Made by a program: the position numbers and the translations under genes
The notes under the pieces: generated by a model
What the model was told of the DNA's origin: nothing
Seen by the model: only the letters and a program-made list of their open reading frames with translations
Databases searched by the model: none
Part shown: positions 1 to 7,618 of the stretch, piece by piece
Numbering within the stretch: the first letter of the stretch is position 1
Layout of the letters: the number at the start of each line of letters is the position of its first letter
NCBI GenBank assembly: GCA_913045055.1
Contig: CAJWPI010000003.1
Span: 16,329 to 80,328, forward strand
Reading direction: 5' to 3'
DNA: 64,000 nt
Origin: an uncultured Gammaproteobacteria bacterium
GTDB taxonomy: Bacteria > Pseudomonadota > Gammaproteobacteria > Magnimaribacterales > Magnimaribacteraceae

Positions 1-162
1 TTCACAAAGTTTTTTGGCTATATTGAGAACTTCCTCTCCCCCTTCAAGAAAAGCTAACATGTTATTGGGAATATCTTGGTCCTGAGAAAAGGGAATTATA
101 TTATCCTCTTCTAGAGATCCGATGCCTTCCTCGCTTTCATTTAGGTAAGTTATTAATCTCAT
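1..162 (-). CDS. Fumarylacetoacetate hydrolase (FAH) family protein, N-terminal part
   Basis: The first 54 codons of a minus-strand gene run off the left edge. The product begins MRLITYLNESEEGIGSLEED and continues with a NNMLAFLEGGEEVL stretch. This is the usual N-terminal cap of FAH-family hydrolases and isomerases, with a short strand repeat followed by a 'D-M-LxxLExG' helix. The catalytic domain lies outside the window, so the reaction is not knowable; family members hydrolyse, hydrate or decarboxylate ring-cleavage products. The start ATG at 162-160 is preceded by TAGGAGA on the minus strand, a strong ribosome-binding site. It diverges from the ring-cleavage dioxygenase-like gene at 282, which suits a role after meta cleavage. 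Family call fairly sure; substrate unknown. Confidence 0.7.
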   Translation of the reverse strand, partial: MRLITYLNESEEGIGSLEEDNIIPFSQDQDIPNNMLAFLEGGEEVLNIAKKLCE

Positions 163-281
163 GAGATTCTCCTAAAATTATATTTTGAGCTACAGGAACA
201 GTATTCTACCAAAATGGTAATAGTTAATTGATAATGGCTAATAAAGAATCTAGACTCTCACAGTTAACAGGAGAATAAATA
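163..281. promoter_or_regulatory. Divergent promoter region between FAH gene and VOC dioxygenase gene
   Basis: This 119-bp spacer must serve both divergent catabolic units. It contains a small inverted repeat, TACCA-AAA-TGGTA at 207-219, that could be an operator half-site pair, and an AGGAG ribosome-binding site just before the ATG at 282. I see no convincing -35/-10 pair, and no regulator gene lies nearby. The operator idea is inference. Confidence 0.35.
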
Positions 282-1295
282 ATGTCAGGTATAAAAGTAA
301 AAGAGGTTGCTTACCCTACTCTTCAATGTCCAGATTTAGATATTCAAGAGCAGTTTTTAATCCATTTTGGGATGCATACCGTTCAAAAAACAGAAGATAC
401 TCTATTAATGAGGGGAGAGGGTCCTCAACAATTTATAGAAGTATGTAAGAAGGGAGAAAAAAAATTTATAGGAGCAGCATTTAATGCTGAATCTTTAGAA
501 GATCTAGAAAAACTAAGTAAAGCTGAATCTTTTACTGATATTGAAGAGCTTCAAACACCAGGAGGAGGATTTTCTACTAAAGGTATTGATCCTGACGGCT
601 TGGAAGTTGCTGTCTTATTTGGAACAAAAGAAAGAGATATAGATAAAGAGCTGATTCCTCATGCATCTAATGAAGGAGGTCAAAAGAATAGAATTAATGA
701 AATTAAAAGATTCTCTAAAGGGACATACCCTAAAATCCTAAGATTTGGTCATTATGGTATAAATTCAGTAAATATCCCAGAAGCCTTGAAATGGTACAAC
801 AGTCACATAGGGATCATTGCAACTGATATTATCAAAGTCCCTCCCCCTCCCATAACAGAAGATTCTATGACTATCGGAATATTTGCTAGATTAGATCGAG
901 GGCTTGAACCTACTGATCATCACTCAATTTTTTGGCTGGATGCTAACTTACAATCAGAAGGGGTTCCGGGTTTAAATCACGTATCATTTGAGATGGTAAG
1001 TATAGATGATGTCTTTATGGGTCATGAAATATTAAAAAAACATGCTAAAGAATTCAATTATGAATCAGAATGGGGTGTGGGTCGACATTATCAAGGAAGT
1101 CAAATTTTTGATTATTGGCGTAGCCCTTTCAAACAAATACATGAACATCAAACGGATGGAGATTATTTTGACAACACAATTCCTCCGCAATTAATAGATG
1201 CATCAGGAGATGGAGATCCTAAAAATCCTGAATTAGGACCATCACAATGGGGAGATCCTATATCTGCTACCTTTGGAAATAAAGAAGGAGTTTAA
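282..1295 (+). CDS. VOC-family extradiol (catechol 2,3-) dioxygenase-like protein
   Basis: A 337-residue protein with two vicinal-oxygen-chelate modules, about residues 5-115 and 152-292. The second module shows the three metal ligands expected of type I extradiol dioxygenases: H157 (RFGHYGINS), H233 (GLNHVSFEM) and E288 (HEHQTDGD). The first module has no such set, as is normal for the structural domain of two-domain extradiol enzymes. It probably cleaves a catechol-like ring next to the hydroxyls using Fe(II) and O2 in the cytoplasm. The start ATG has an AGGAG site 8 nt upstream. It heads a plus-strand unit with an SDR, an MhpA-like hydroxylase and another SDR, which supports hydroxylation followed by meta cleavage. 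The substrate is not readable. Confidence 0.75.
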   Translation: MSGIKVKEVAYPTLQCPDLDIQEQFLIHFGMHTVQKTEDTLLMRGEGPQQFIEVCKKGEKKFIGAAFNAESLEDLEKLSKAESFTDIEELQTPGGGFSTKGIDPDGLEVAVLFGTKERDIDKELIPHASNEGGQKNRINEIKRFSKGTYPKILRFGHYGINSVNIPEALKWYNSHIGIIATDIIKVPPPPITEDSMTIGIFARLDRGLEPTDHHSIFWLDANLQSEGVPGLNHVSFEMVSIDDVFMGHEILKKHAKEFNYESEWGVGRHYQGSQIFDYWRSPFKQIHEHQTDGDYFDNTIPPQLIDASGDGDPKNPELGPSQWGDPISATFGNKEGV

Positions 1296-1299
1296 GCTT

Positions 1300-2070
1300 A
1301 TGTCTATTTCAGAAAAACCAGTAGCTATAGTAACAGGTGGCAGTAGGGGCGTCGGGGAAGCAACAGCTATCTTCTTAGCTAAAAAAGGATGGAATGTAAC
1401 TATAACCTGTACAAGTTCAATTAAAGATGCAAATAAAGTAGTTAAAAAATGTGAGGATCTAGGAGCAGAAGCATTAGCACTTTCAGCAGATGTTTCAGAA
1501 GATTCTTCTTGCAGAGAAACCGCAAGTCAAACTCTAGATAAATGGGGAAGAATAGATAGCTTAGTTAATAATGCTGGTACTACTAAATTTGTTTTTGACC
1601 ACTCTGATCTTGAGGGTCTAGATGCACAAGATTTTCTAAAGATTTATAAAGTAAATGTAGTGGGTCCTTTTCAGATGGTAAGAGCTTGTAAAGAATCTCT
1701 TCTTAACAGTAAGAACCCAAGTGTTGTGAATGTTTCATCAATTGCAGGTATAAAAGGTATAGGGAGCTCATTAGCATATGCTTCGTCAAAAGGCGCTCTA
1801 AATACTATGACTAAATCGATGGCCAGAAATCTTGGACCGATTAGAGTTAATGCAGTTTGTCCGGGTTTTATCCAGGGAGAATGGCTAAAAAAAGGATTGG
1901 GGGAAGAACTTTATAATGCAGCACTTAAAAATATTCAAGACAATACCCCGCTTGGTCTAGCAGTAACTCCAGATGAAGTAGCAGAAGTAATCTATGGATT
2001 CATAGATGTTTCAAAAGTTATCACTGGGGAAACTTTTCTTGTGGATGGAGGACACCATCTCACAATATAA
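1300..2070 (+). CDS. Short-chain dehydrogenase/reductase (classical SDR)
   Basis: A 256-residue Rossmann-fold oxidoreductase. It has the TGGSRGVG cofactor loop at 12-19, NNAG at 90-93 and the catalytic set S147, Y160 and K164 (YASSK), with the usual 13-residue Ser-Tyr spacing. The C-terminal TFLVDGGHHL is typical of FabG-like members. I start it at the ATG at 1300 because AAGGAG (1285-1290) sits just upstream. A longer in-frame start at 1273 would overlap the preceding gene and add residues absent from the family. It lies 4 nt after the dioxygenase-like gene and probably oxidises or reduces an intermediate of the same pathway. The exact reaction is unknown. Confidence 0.85.
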   Translation: MSISEKPVAIVTGGSRGVGEATAIFLAKKGWNVTITCTSSIKDANKVVKKCEDLGAEALALSADVSEDSSCRETASQTLDKWGRIDSLVNNAGTTKFVFDHSDLEGLDAQDFLKIYKVNVVGPFQMVRACKESLLNSKNPSVVNVSSIAGIKGIGSSLAYASSKGALNTMTKSMARNLGPIRVNAVCPGFIQGEWLKKGLGEELYNAALKNIQDNTPLGLAVTPDEVAEVIYGFIDVSKVITGETFLVDGGHHLTI

Positions 2071-2117
2071 AATTTTACGTATCTTTAATACTAAGAAAAA
2101 ACAGTCTAAGAAGTCTA

Positions 2118-3641
2118 GTGGATAAAAACTTTGATGTAGTAATCATTGGATTGGGACCTGTTGGAAGTCTACTTGCAGCCTTATTAAATGAAGAAGGTTT
2201 AAAAGTATTAGGAATAGAAAAAGATAAAGAGATATTTCAATTACCAAGAGCTATAACTATTAATGATGAGAGTCTAAGGATTATGCAAAGTGCAGGTTTG
2301 GAGCATGTTTATTCAGAAAATAGCACTCCGGTAGAGGGTGCAGAGTTCATTAATAGCGAACATCAAAGAATAGGTGAAGCATTAAAGATAAAAGGGTTAA
2401 TAACTCAAAATGCATGGAACCCTATAAGTTTCTTTCACCAACCGACAACAGATCAAAATATTAGAAATATACTAGAAGACTCTGAAATAGAAATATTATT
2501 AGAAGAGAATTTAATTGATATTCAACAAAAAGAGTCTGTAGTAGAAATAGAAACTGAAAATCTCATTACTAATAAAAAATCTCTTTTTACATCAAACTTT
2601 TTGGTAGGAGCAGATGGGAGCTCCAGTACTGTAAGAAATTTACTTGCTATTGAACAAGAGGATCTGGACTACAACAGAGAATGGGTGGTAGTAGATGTTA
2701 AACTAAAAGAAGAAATTGCAATGTCTCAAATGGCAGCTCAAATCTGTGATCCAAAAAGACTAGCAACTTATATTCCTGCTCACCTACCCTACAAAAGATG
2801 GGAATTTCTTATTCTAGATGATGAAGATAAAAAAGAAATAGAAAAGGAAGAAACTATTCAGCGGCTTATAGAGCCATGGTTAAAACCTGATCAATATAGC
2901 ATTCTAAGAAGTGCTATCTATAAGTTTCATGCTGTTTTAGCAAAAGATTTTAAGGTACAAAACTGCTTCTTAATAGGAGATGCTGCACATCAAACACCAC
3001 CCTTTATGGGAGAGGGTATGAACACAGGTTTTAGGGATGCAAGTAACCTTGCTTGGAAACTAGTATTAGCCTTAAAGGAAAAAGACTTTGTAACAGCTTT
3101 GCTAAATTCTTATCAAACTGAAAGAAGACCTCATGCTCAATTCATTGTAGAAAATTCCGTATCTATCGGTAAGTTAATGGCAGCCTATGCCGCTGCTGAA
3201 AATCCTGACGATGTTCCAGAAGAACTGGTAAATAAAGGTTATGCTTCTTATATTATTCCAAATCTTCATGAGGGTCTTTTTTTTGGGGGAATAGCAGATC
3301 CAAGCATGGGATCTGGTTCTTTGTTTCCTCAATTTATAGAAATCAAGAAGAATAAAATAATTAAAAGAAAAGATAATTTGCTTGGAAGTGGCTTTGCTAT
3401 TATTTCAAAAAAAGAAATAGAATTATCACGAGAAGAAGAAGACTTCTATAACAAATTAAACACTAAAATAATAACAATAGAAGAAGATCAGATTCTTCAA
3501 AATCACTGGCTTAGTAGCTATATGCAAATGGGAGAAACCTTTATAGTAAGACCTGATAAATATATTTTTGGATGTTCTTCAGATAGAGTATCTTTTCAAG
3601 AATTAACAATTGATTTAAAAAATAGATTAAGAGCTAGATAA
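2118..3641 (+). CDS. FAD-dependent aromatic hydroxylase, MhpA-like
   Basis: A 507-residue class A flavoprotein monooxygenase. It has the dinucleotide-binding GLGPVG at 11-16, a long middle substrate domain, and the FAD-ribityl motif GDAAHQTPPFMGEG starting at residue 287, followed by MNTGFRDASNLAWKL. This second motif is most like 3-(3-hydroxyphenyl)propionate hydroxylase (MhpA) and related phenol hydroxylases, which use NAD(P)H and O2 to ortho-hydroxylate a phenol to a catechol. The start codon is GTG, with no clear Shine-Dalgarno sequence. The stop overlaps the next gene's ATG (TAATG), implying coupling. Placed after an extradiol-type dioxygenase gene, it fits catechol formation before ring cleavage. 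The native substrate is not established. Confidence 0.82.
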   Translation: MDKNFDVVIIGLGPVGSLLAALLNEEGLKVLGIEKDKEIFQLPRAITINDESLRIMQSAGLEHVYSENSTPVEGAEFINSEHQRIGEALKIKGLITQNAWNPISFFHQPTTDQNIRNILEDSEIEILLEENLIDIQQKESVVEIETENLITNKKSLFTSNFLVGADGSSSTVRNLLAIEQEDLDYNREWVVVDVKLKEEIAMSQMAAQICDPKRLATYIPAHLPYKRWEFLILDDEDKKEIEKEETIQRLIEPWLKPDQYSILRSAIYKFHAVLAKDFKVQNCFLIGDAAHQTPPFMGEGMNTGFRDASNLAWKLVLALKEKDFVTALLNSYQTERRPHAQFIVENSVSIGKLMAAYAAAENPDDVPEELVNKGYASYIIPNLHEGLFFGGIADPSMGSGSLFPQFIEIKKNKIIKRKDNLLGSGFAIISKKEIELSREEEDFYNKLNTKIITIEEDQILQNHWLSSYMQMGETFIVRPDKYIFGCSSDRVSFQELTIDLKNRLRAR

Positions 3642-4420
3642 TGGATCTGGGCATTAAAGGAAAAAAAGCACTTGTATGCGCATCTTCAAGAGGTTTAGGA
3701 AAGGCGTGTGCTGAAGCCTTAGTATTAGAAGGGGTGAACGTAACTGTAAACTCAAGAAATGAAAGAAATTTAGAAGAAACAGTTGAAGATCTTAAGAAAT
3801 TTAATGCAGGCAAAGTAGAAATGATAGTTGCTGATTTAAATACAGATGAAGGTTTAAAGCTGCTCAAGCCAGTTTGTTCTAATATAGATATCCTGGTTAA
3901 TAATAACGATGGTCCTCCCCCTGGAAATTTTCTTAATACAAAAAAAGCTGACTGGTTAAGTGCTATCGAATCTAATATGTTATCAGCTATCTCTCTTACT
4001 CAGTATGCTCTTCCAGGTATGAAAAAAAGAAATTTTGGAAGGATCATCAATATAACTTCCGCAATGGTTAAGTCTCCTAATCCCCTCATGAGTCTTTCCA
4101 CAGCTGCAAGAGCTGGTCTTACGGCTGTAGCTAAGGGACTATCAAAAGAAGTTGCGATTAATAACGTTACCATTAATAACCTATTACCAGAAAGATTTGA
4201 CACTGATAGGCAGGTTTTTATGACAAACTTATTGATGAAAAGTAAGAAGATTACTAGAGAAGAAGCAAGAGCTGAGATAACCTCTTCTATTGCAGCAAAT
4301 CGTTTTGGTAACCCAAAAGAGTTTGGTGCAACTTGCTCCTTTTTATGCAGTATTCACGCAGGCTTTATATCTGGACAAAATATCCAGTTAGACGGTGGTT
4401 CTTATGACGGGCTTATTTAA
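3641..4420 (+). CDS. SDR-family protein with substituted catalytic Tyr/Lys
   Basis: A 259-residue FabG-like SDR beginning at an ATG that shares one base with the upstream stop. The cofactor loop is CASSRGLG (13-20) and the usual NNAG is NNND (87-90). S140 is kept, but the YxxxK positions align with S153 and R157 (SLSTAARAGL), so the normal proton-relay Tyr and Lys are absent. Some FabG-like subfamilies share this Ser/Arg type, so it is probably a real, divergent enzyme or binding protein rather than a sequencing error; the frame is intact and the C-terminal SGQNIQLDGGSY is normal. Last gene of the plus-strand catabolic unit. Its catalytic activity is uncertain. Confidence 0.8.
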   Translation: MDLGIKGKKALVCASSRGLGKACAEALVLEGVNVTVNSRNERNLEETVEDLKKFNAGKVEMIVADLNTDEGLKLLKPVCSNIDILVNNNDGPPPGNFLNTKKADWLSAIESNMLSAISLTQYALPGMKKRNFGRIINITSAMVKSPNPLMSLSTAARAGLTAVAKGLSKEVAINNVTINNLLPERFDTDRQVFMTNLLMKSKKITREEARAEITSSIAANRFGNPKEFGATCSFLCSIHAGFISGQNIQLDGGSYDGLI

Positions 4421-4421
4421 A

Positions 4422-4446
4422 ACTATTATTATCTTTGAATAATAGT
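4422..4446. terminator. Possible bidirectional terminator between convergent catabolic units
   Basis: A perfect 9-bp inverted repeat, ACTATTATT / AATAATAGT, with a 7-nt loop sits exactly where the plus and minus units meet. On the minus strand it is followed by TTTT. The stem is all A/T apart from one C/G pair and overlaps the last codons of the thiolase gene, so its strength is doubtful. Confidence 0.4.
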
Positions 4447-5559
4447 AACAGCACTCAAACCTGGAGCACCATATACATGAGAATAACCAGTACGTAAATC
4501 ACCAGGTGCCTGTCTTTTTTCTCCCTCCCCTCTAAGTTGAATGCATATTTCGTGAACCTGTCTCAAACCTGAAGCTCCAATAGGTTCTCCGTTTGCAATA
4601 CAGCCACCATCAGTATTAACTGGAAGATTACCTGTTATCTCAGTAGCTCCTGTTTGAATCATTTCCTCTTGATCGCCATCTTTACATAAGCCATTTTCTG
4701 ACATATGCATAATTTCCGCACCTGCTTCTGTATCCTGTAATTGAGCAACGTCAATATCTTCTGGTCCAACTCCAGCCATTTCATAAGCAGCTTTGGAGGC
4801 ATCTACTGTTGGACTCTCAGCTTGATCTATTGCCTGGCCTTTTGTAAAGACCTCAAAAGATCCATACCTTCTAGTTCTTACTACTGCTGCTTTTAAATAA
4901 AGAGGTGTAGATGTGTATTTTTTAGCCATACTTGCTTTACACATAATGATTGCAGCTCCTCCTTCAGCAGGTGAACAAAACTGATATTTTCTTAAAGGAT
5001 GACTTAACATAGGTGAATTCTTTATTTCATCATATGACAAAGGTTGTTTTCTCCAAGCTTTAGGGTTCAAAGATCCATTTCTGAAAGCCTTCTCGGCAAC
5101 TTTAATTAATGTATCATCTGAAATTCCATAATCTGACATGTATTTTTGAATTTTCATTCCAAAGAATTGAGTGGTTAGTGCTAAACCAGTTTTACCATAC
5201 CAATCTGGCGAATCTACTCTAAAAGCTCCTCTTTCATGCTTATCAAACCCAACTGCAATACCAATATCAAAAGCTCCTGATTTTATTGCCATATAAGCTG
5301 ACTGCAAAGCACTACCACCTGTAGCACATCCATTTGCAACATTAATAAACTGAAGACCTGTCAAACCCATTTTACTTACCATTGAATCAGCTGCACCAGC
5401 CGCAGCGCTTCCTCCATAAGCAAACTCTAGATCGCTCCAGTCCACTCCAGCATCTTTTAGGGCTTCTCTAGCAGCATAGATTCCTTGATCCTGCCCACTA
5501 ACACCTTCTGTTCTGCCAAAAGGATGTATTCCAATTCCAATAATAGCTACATCGGTCAT
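4429..5559 (-). CDS. Lipid-transfer (Ltp2/SCP-x) type thiolase-fold protein
   Basis: A 376-residue thiolase-superfamily protein. The nucleophile-region motif NVANGCATGGSAL places C78 where thiolases carry their acylated Cys. The C-terminal loop reads GGCIANGEPIGASGL, so the usual GHP is GEP (E325), as in several acetyl-CoA acetyltransferase-like lipid-transfer proteins that work with a zinc-ribbon OB-fold partner. That partner is encoded 2 nt upstream. In sterol side-chain degradation, Ltp2 with a DUF35 domain performs retro-aldol cleavage; others are thiolases. It probably releases a short acyl-CoA or aldehyde from a CoA-linked side chain. A strong GGAGA site precedes the ATG. Substrate and reaction class are inferred. 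Confidence 0.78.
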   Translation of the reverse strand: MTDVAIIGIGIHPFGRTEGVSGQDQGIYAAREALKDAGVDWSDLEFAYGGSAAAGAADSMVSKMGLTGLQFINVANGCATGGSALQSAYMAIKSGAFDIGIAVGFDKHERGAFRVDSPDWYGKTGLALTTQFFGMKIQKYMSDYGISDDTLIKVAEKAFRNGSLNPKAWRKQPLSYDEIKNSPMLSHPLRKYQFCSPAEGGAAIIMCKASMAKKYTSTPLYLKAAVVRTRRYGSFEVFTKGQAIDQAESPTVDASKAAYEMAGVGPEDIDVAQLQDTEAGAEIMHMSENGLCKDGDQEEMIQTGATEITGNLPVNTDGGCIANGEPIGASGLRQVHEICIQLRGEGEKRQAPGDLRTGYSHVYGAPGLSAVTIIQR

Positions 5560-5561
5560 CT

Positions 5562-6002
5562 TTATTCTCCATCTATTGGTGCGAATGCGAAGGCAATAAC
5601 ATCATTTCCTTCTTCATCTTCTATAAACTTATGAAAAACCAATTCCATAGGCATGCCTATCTCAAGTTTCTCTGGATCTGACTCTGTTAACCTGCTCTCT
5701 ACTCTAACTTGACCATCTAATTCAATATATCCTACACCATAAGGCTTAAAGTTCTCTAGAGTTTCTGGCCCTGCATAAGGGGGAGATTTTGGTAAAAAGC
5801 CTTGAACAGTCCAACTCCATAAAGTTCCCTTAGTATTTAAAGGTATTTTCTCCATATTTGTACCGCAGCATCTCGGGCATCCATCTTGAGTAGGAAAAGT
5901 TACTGCTTCACAATCACTGCACTTGGAACCTTTTAGATGAGGGCTGTCTGAAGGCCAGTCAAATAAAGTTTTATCTATTGATACACCTGAGTTTTTAGTC
6001 AT
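5562..6002 (-). CDS. Zn-ribbon OB-fold protein (DUF35 family), thiolase partner
   Basis: A 146-residue protein with an N-terminal rubredoxin-like zinc ribbon, C28-x2-C31 and C42-x2-C45, followed by an OB-fold stretch (TKGTLWSWTVQGF and PYGVGYIELDGQVRVESRL). This is the standard DUF35 layout. Such proteins bind thiolase-fold enzymes or MaoC-like hydratases and help present acyl-CoA substrates. The next gene, 2 nt downstream, is the thiolase-fold protein, and the tight spacing supports a complex. An extra Cys, C46, directly follows the ribbon. The function is known only by family. Confidence 0.82.
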   Translation of the reverse strand: MTKNSGVSIDKTLFDWPSDSPHLKGSKCSDCEAVTFPTQDGCPRCCGTNMEKIPLNTKGTLWSWTVQGFLPKSPPYAGPETLENFKPYGVGYIELDGQVRVESRLTESDPEKLEIGMPMELVFHKFIEDEEGNDVIAFAFAPIDGE

Positions 6003-6034
6003 AGTTATATTTTATCCTGAATAATAAGTTTTGT

Positions 6035-6448
6035 TTATCTTTGATACAAAGGTCTACAAGTATCAGCTAACAGATAACTCATCTCATTAGAAGTCTCTAT
6101 ATTACCCCAAATCCTACAATAAGGAGTACCATCAGTTCTTTTTTCTATCTCAACTTGCTTCACTTCAATTCTATCAATTAAGTTATTAGAACCTTCTTCA
6201 AGCACCTCATAAAAGCTTCCTATAAATACTGATTTTCCAGGGATATAGCTTGCATAATGCATTTTCATTTTGTTTTCTGTTATATACATAAAATCTGCAT
6301 TACCTTCCCAAGCTGCACCAATTAATTCACCTTCTTTAGAACAAGAAAATAAACAAATAACGATAAGAGTTAAAAGGTAAAGTGCTTCACTTCTTTTTCT
6401 TAGAGGTACGATAATCACCAAATTTTTTGTCGCGTTTGTTGAGGGCAT
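6035..6448 (-). CDS. Small putative lipoprotein of unknown function
   Basis: A protein of up to 137 residues that I do not recognise. A hydrophobic segment, ALYLLTLIVICLFSC, ends in a lipobox-like LFSC, preceded by basic LRKR, suggesting an outer- or inner-membrane lipoprotein. The remaining 100 residues are mixed beta-like sequence with one further Cys pair (YCRIWG and ADTCRP). The 5' end overlaps the crotonase gene by 62 nt. The ATG at 6448 has AAGGG about 8 nt upstream; a shorter GTG start at 6418 would give a more conventional signal peptide. Its place between the crotonase and the zinc-ribbon gene suggests co-transcription, perhaps for substrate capture or stress during catabolism. That is inference. 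Confidence 0.55.
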   Translation of the reverse strand: MPSTNATKNLVIIVPLRKRSEALYLLTLIVICLFSCSKEGELIGAAWEGNADFMYITENKMKMHYASYIPGKSVFIGSFYEVLEEGSNNLIDRIEVKQVEIEKRTDGTPYCRIWGNIETSNEMSYLLADTCRPLYQR

Positions 6449-7226
6449 CAGTTATACCCTTAGATAGTTCTTTTAGGTGTTCTCTAGTAGCTTTTGTATG
6501 CATAGCCAAAGACTGCAGCTCTGTACCAAACCTAATACCTGTTCTCATGCCCATAACTTCCATCTGTCGATGTACAGCTCTTTTATTAATGGCTTGAATT
6601 TCAGGCGGAACTTTAGCAATTTTTTCAGCTATCTTGAGAACTTCATCGGCTAATTTATCTTCACTAAAACATTTATTAGCAAATCCTTTTTCTACTGCTT
6701 CTTCTCCACTAATTGAATCTCCAGTTAACATCATTTCCATTGCATTACGCATTCCCATTAACCAAGGAAAAAATTGATTGTCAGGTGGGCTAATGGCTCT
6801 TACAACTGGATAGCCTATCTCAGCATCTTTAGCAACATAAACCAGGTCACAAGAAGTAGCTAATTCAGTCCCTCCTGCTAAACAATAACCATGAACTTGA
6901 GCAACCACCGGGGTAGATAAATCCCATATCTTAAAAGCTCCTTCAACTACATGGCGAGGCCAGAAACCTTCATTGGTACTAGTATGATAAGGTAATTCAG
7001 AAGAAACATTAAAACCCAAATCGTAACCAGCACTAAAACACTTCCCTGCTCCACCTAGAATTATGACTCTTGTTTCCTCATCCCTATCAAGATCTTCCAG
7101 AGCAGAAAATAGCTCTTTTCTTAGAGGATTAAACATAGCATTTCTTTTTTCTGGTCTATTCAGGAGCACTCTGGATATACCTTCTTTAGGTTTTTCTATT
7201 AATAGATATTTATATTGTGTTGACAT
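6387..7226 (-). CDS. Enoyl-CoA hydratase/isomerase (crotonase) family protein
   Basis: A 279-residue crotonase. The first oxyanion-hole stretch is GAGKCFSAGYDL (about 60-70) and the second is VHGYCLAGGTELATSCD, with E121 at the position of the classical first catalytic Glu. The segment normally carrying the second Glu reads YPVVRAISPPDNQ, so it may be an isomerase, a hydrolase or an alternative hydratase instead of a standard hydratase. It ends in a basic SKKKK tail. It lies between the Rieske ferredoxin and the lipoprotein gene in the minus-strand catabolic unit, and probably acts on a CoA thioester formed after ring opening or during side-chain shortening. Confidence 0.8.
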   Translation of the reverse strand: MSTQYKYLLIEKPKEGISRVLLNRPEKRNAMFNPLRKELFSALEDLDRDEETRVIILGGAGKCFSAGYDLGFNVSSELPYHTSTNEGFWPRHVVEGAFKIWDLSTPVVAQVHGYCLAGGTELATSCDLVYVAKDAEIGYPVVRAISPPDNQFFPWLMGMRNAMEMMLTGDSISGEEAVEKGFANKCFSEDKLADEVLKIAEKIAKVPPEIQAINKRAVHRQMEVMGMRTGIRFGTELQSLAMHTKATREHLKELSKGITDALNKRDKKFGDYRTSKKKK

Positions 7227-7234
7227 AATTCTTA

Positions 7235-7615
7235 TTAGGCTCTTCTGGGAGGAAATGAACCTGGGCCGAGTGAAGGAACCGTACTTAAAATTTTCTCAGG
7301 TTTTTCTATACTAATGGAGGTGCCTTCAATTTCCAATGCAAAAGTTCTTAATTTTATTGACGCCGGAGGGCCCTTTACTTCACCATTTCTTACGTCAAAA
7401 ATTGCTCCATGAACTGGGCAACTTATTAAATTTCCGTCTATCCTTCCTCCACATAGAGGTTCATTGGCATGAGTACATTGGTCTTCAATAGCAAAAATAC
7501 CATCTCTAGTATGACATAGAAGGACTTGAACCCCATTTACCTCTAGAGAAACAGATTGACCTAACTCAATATCAGTCGAGTCAGCAACCACTATGAATTC
7601 TTTATCTTCAGACAT
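7235..7615 (-). CDS. Rieske [2Fe-2S] ferredoxin of a ring-hydroxylating oxygenase
   Basis: A 126-residue single-domain Rieske protein. The cluster ligands are C47-x-H49 (QCTHANEPLCGG) and C66-x2-H69 (SCPVHGAIFDV), followed by NGEVKGPPA, all standard for biphenyl/naphthalene-type dioxygenase ferredoxins. It would carry electrons from a reductase to the oxygenase alpha subunit encoded 3 nt upstream. No ferredoxin reductase gene is present in the window, so a shared reductase must be encoded elsewhere. The family assignment is secure; the pairing with the neighbouring oxygenase is inferred from spacing. Confidence 0.88.
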   Translation of the reverse strand: MSEDKEFIVVADSTDIELGQSVSLEVNGVQVLLCHTRDGIFAIEDQCTHANEPLCGGRIDGNLISCPVHGAIFDVRNGEVKGPPASIKLRTFALEIEGTSISIEKPEKILSTVPSLGPGSFPPRRA

Positions 7616-7618
7616 TAT

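Noticed and set aside
1273..2070. Longer start for the SDR at 1273
   Set aside because: It would overlap the upstream gene, while the ATG at 1300 has AAGGAG at the right distance and fits the family start.
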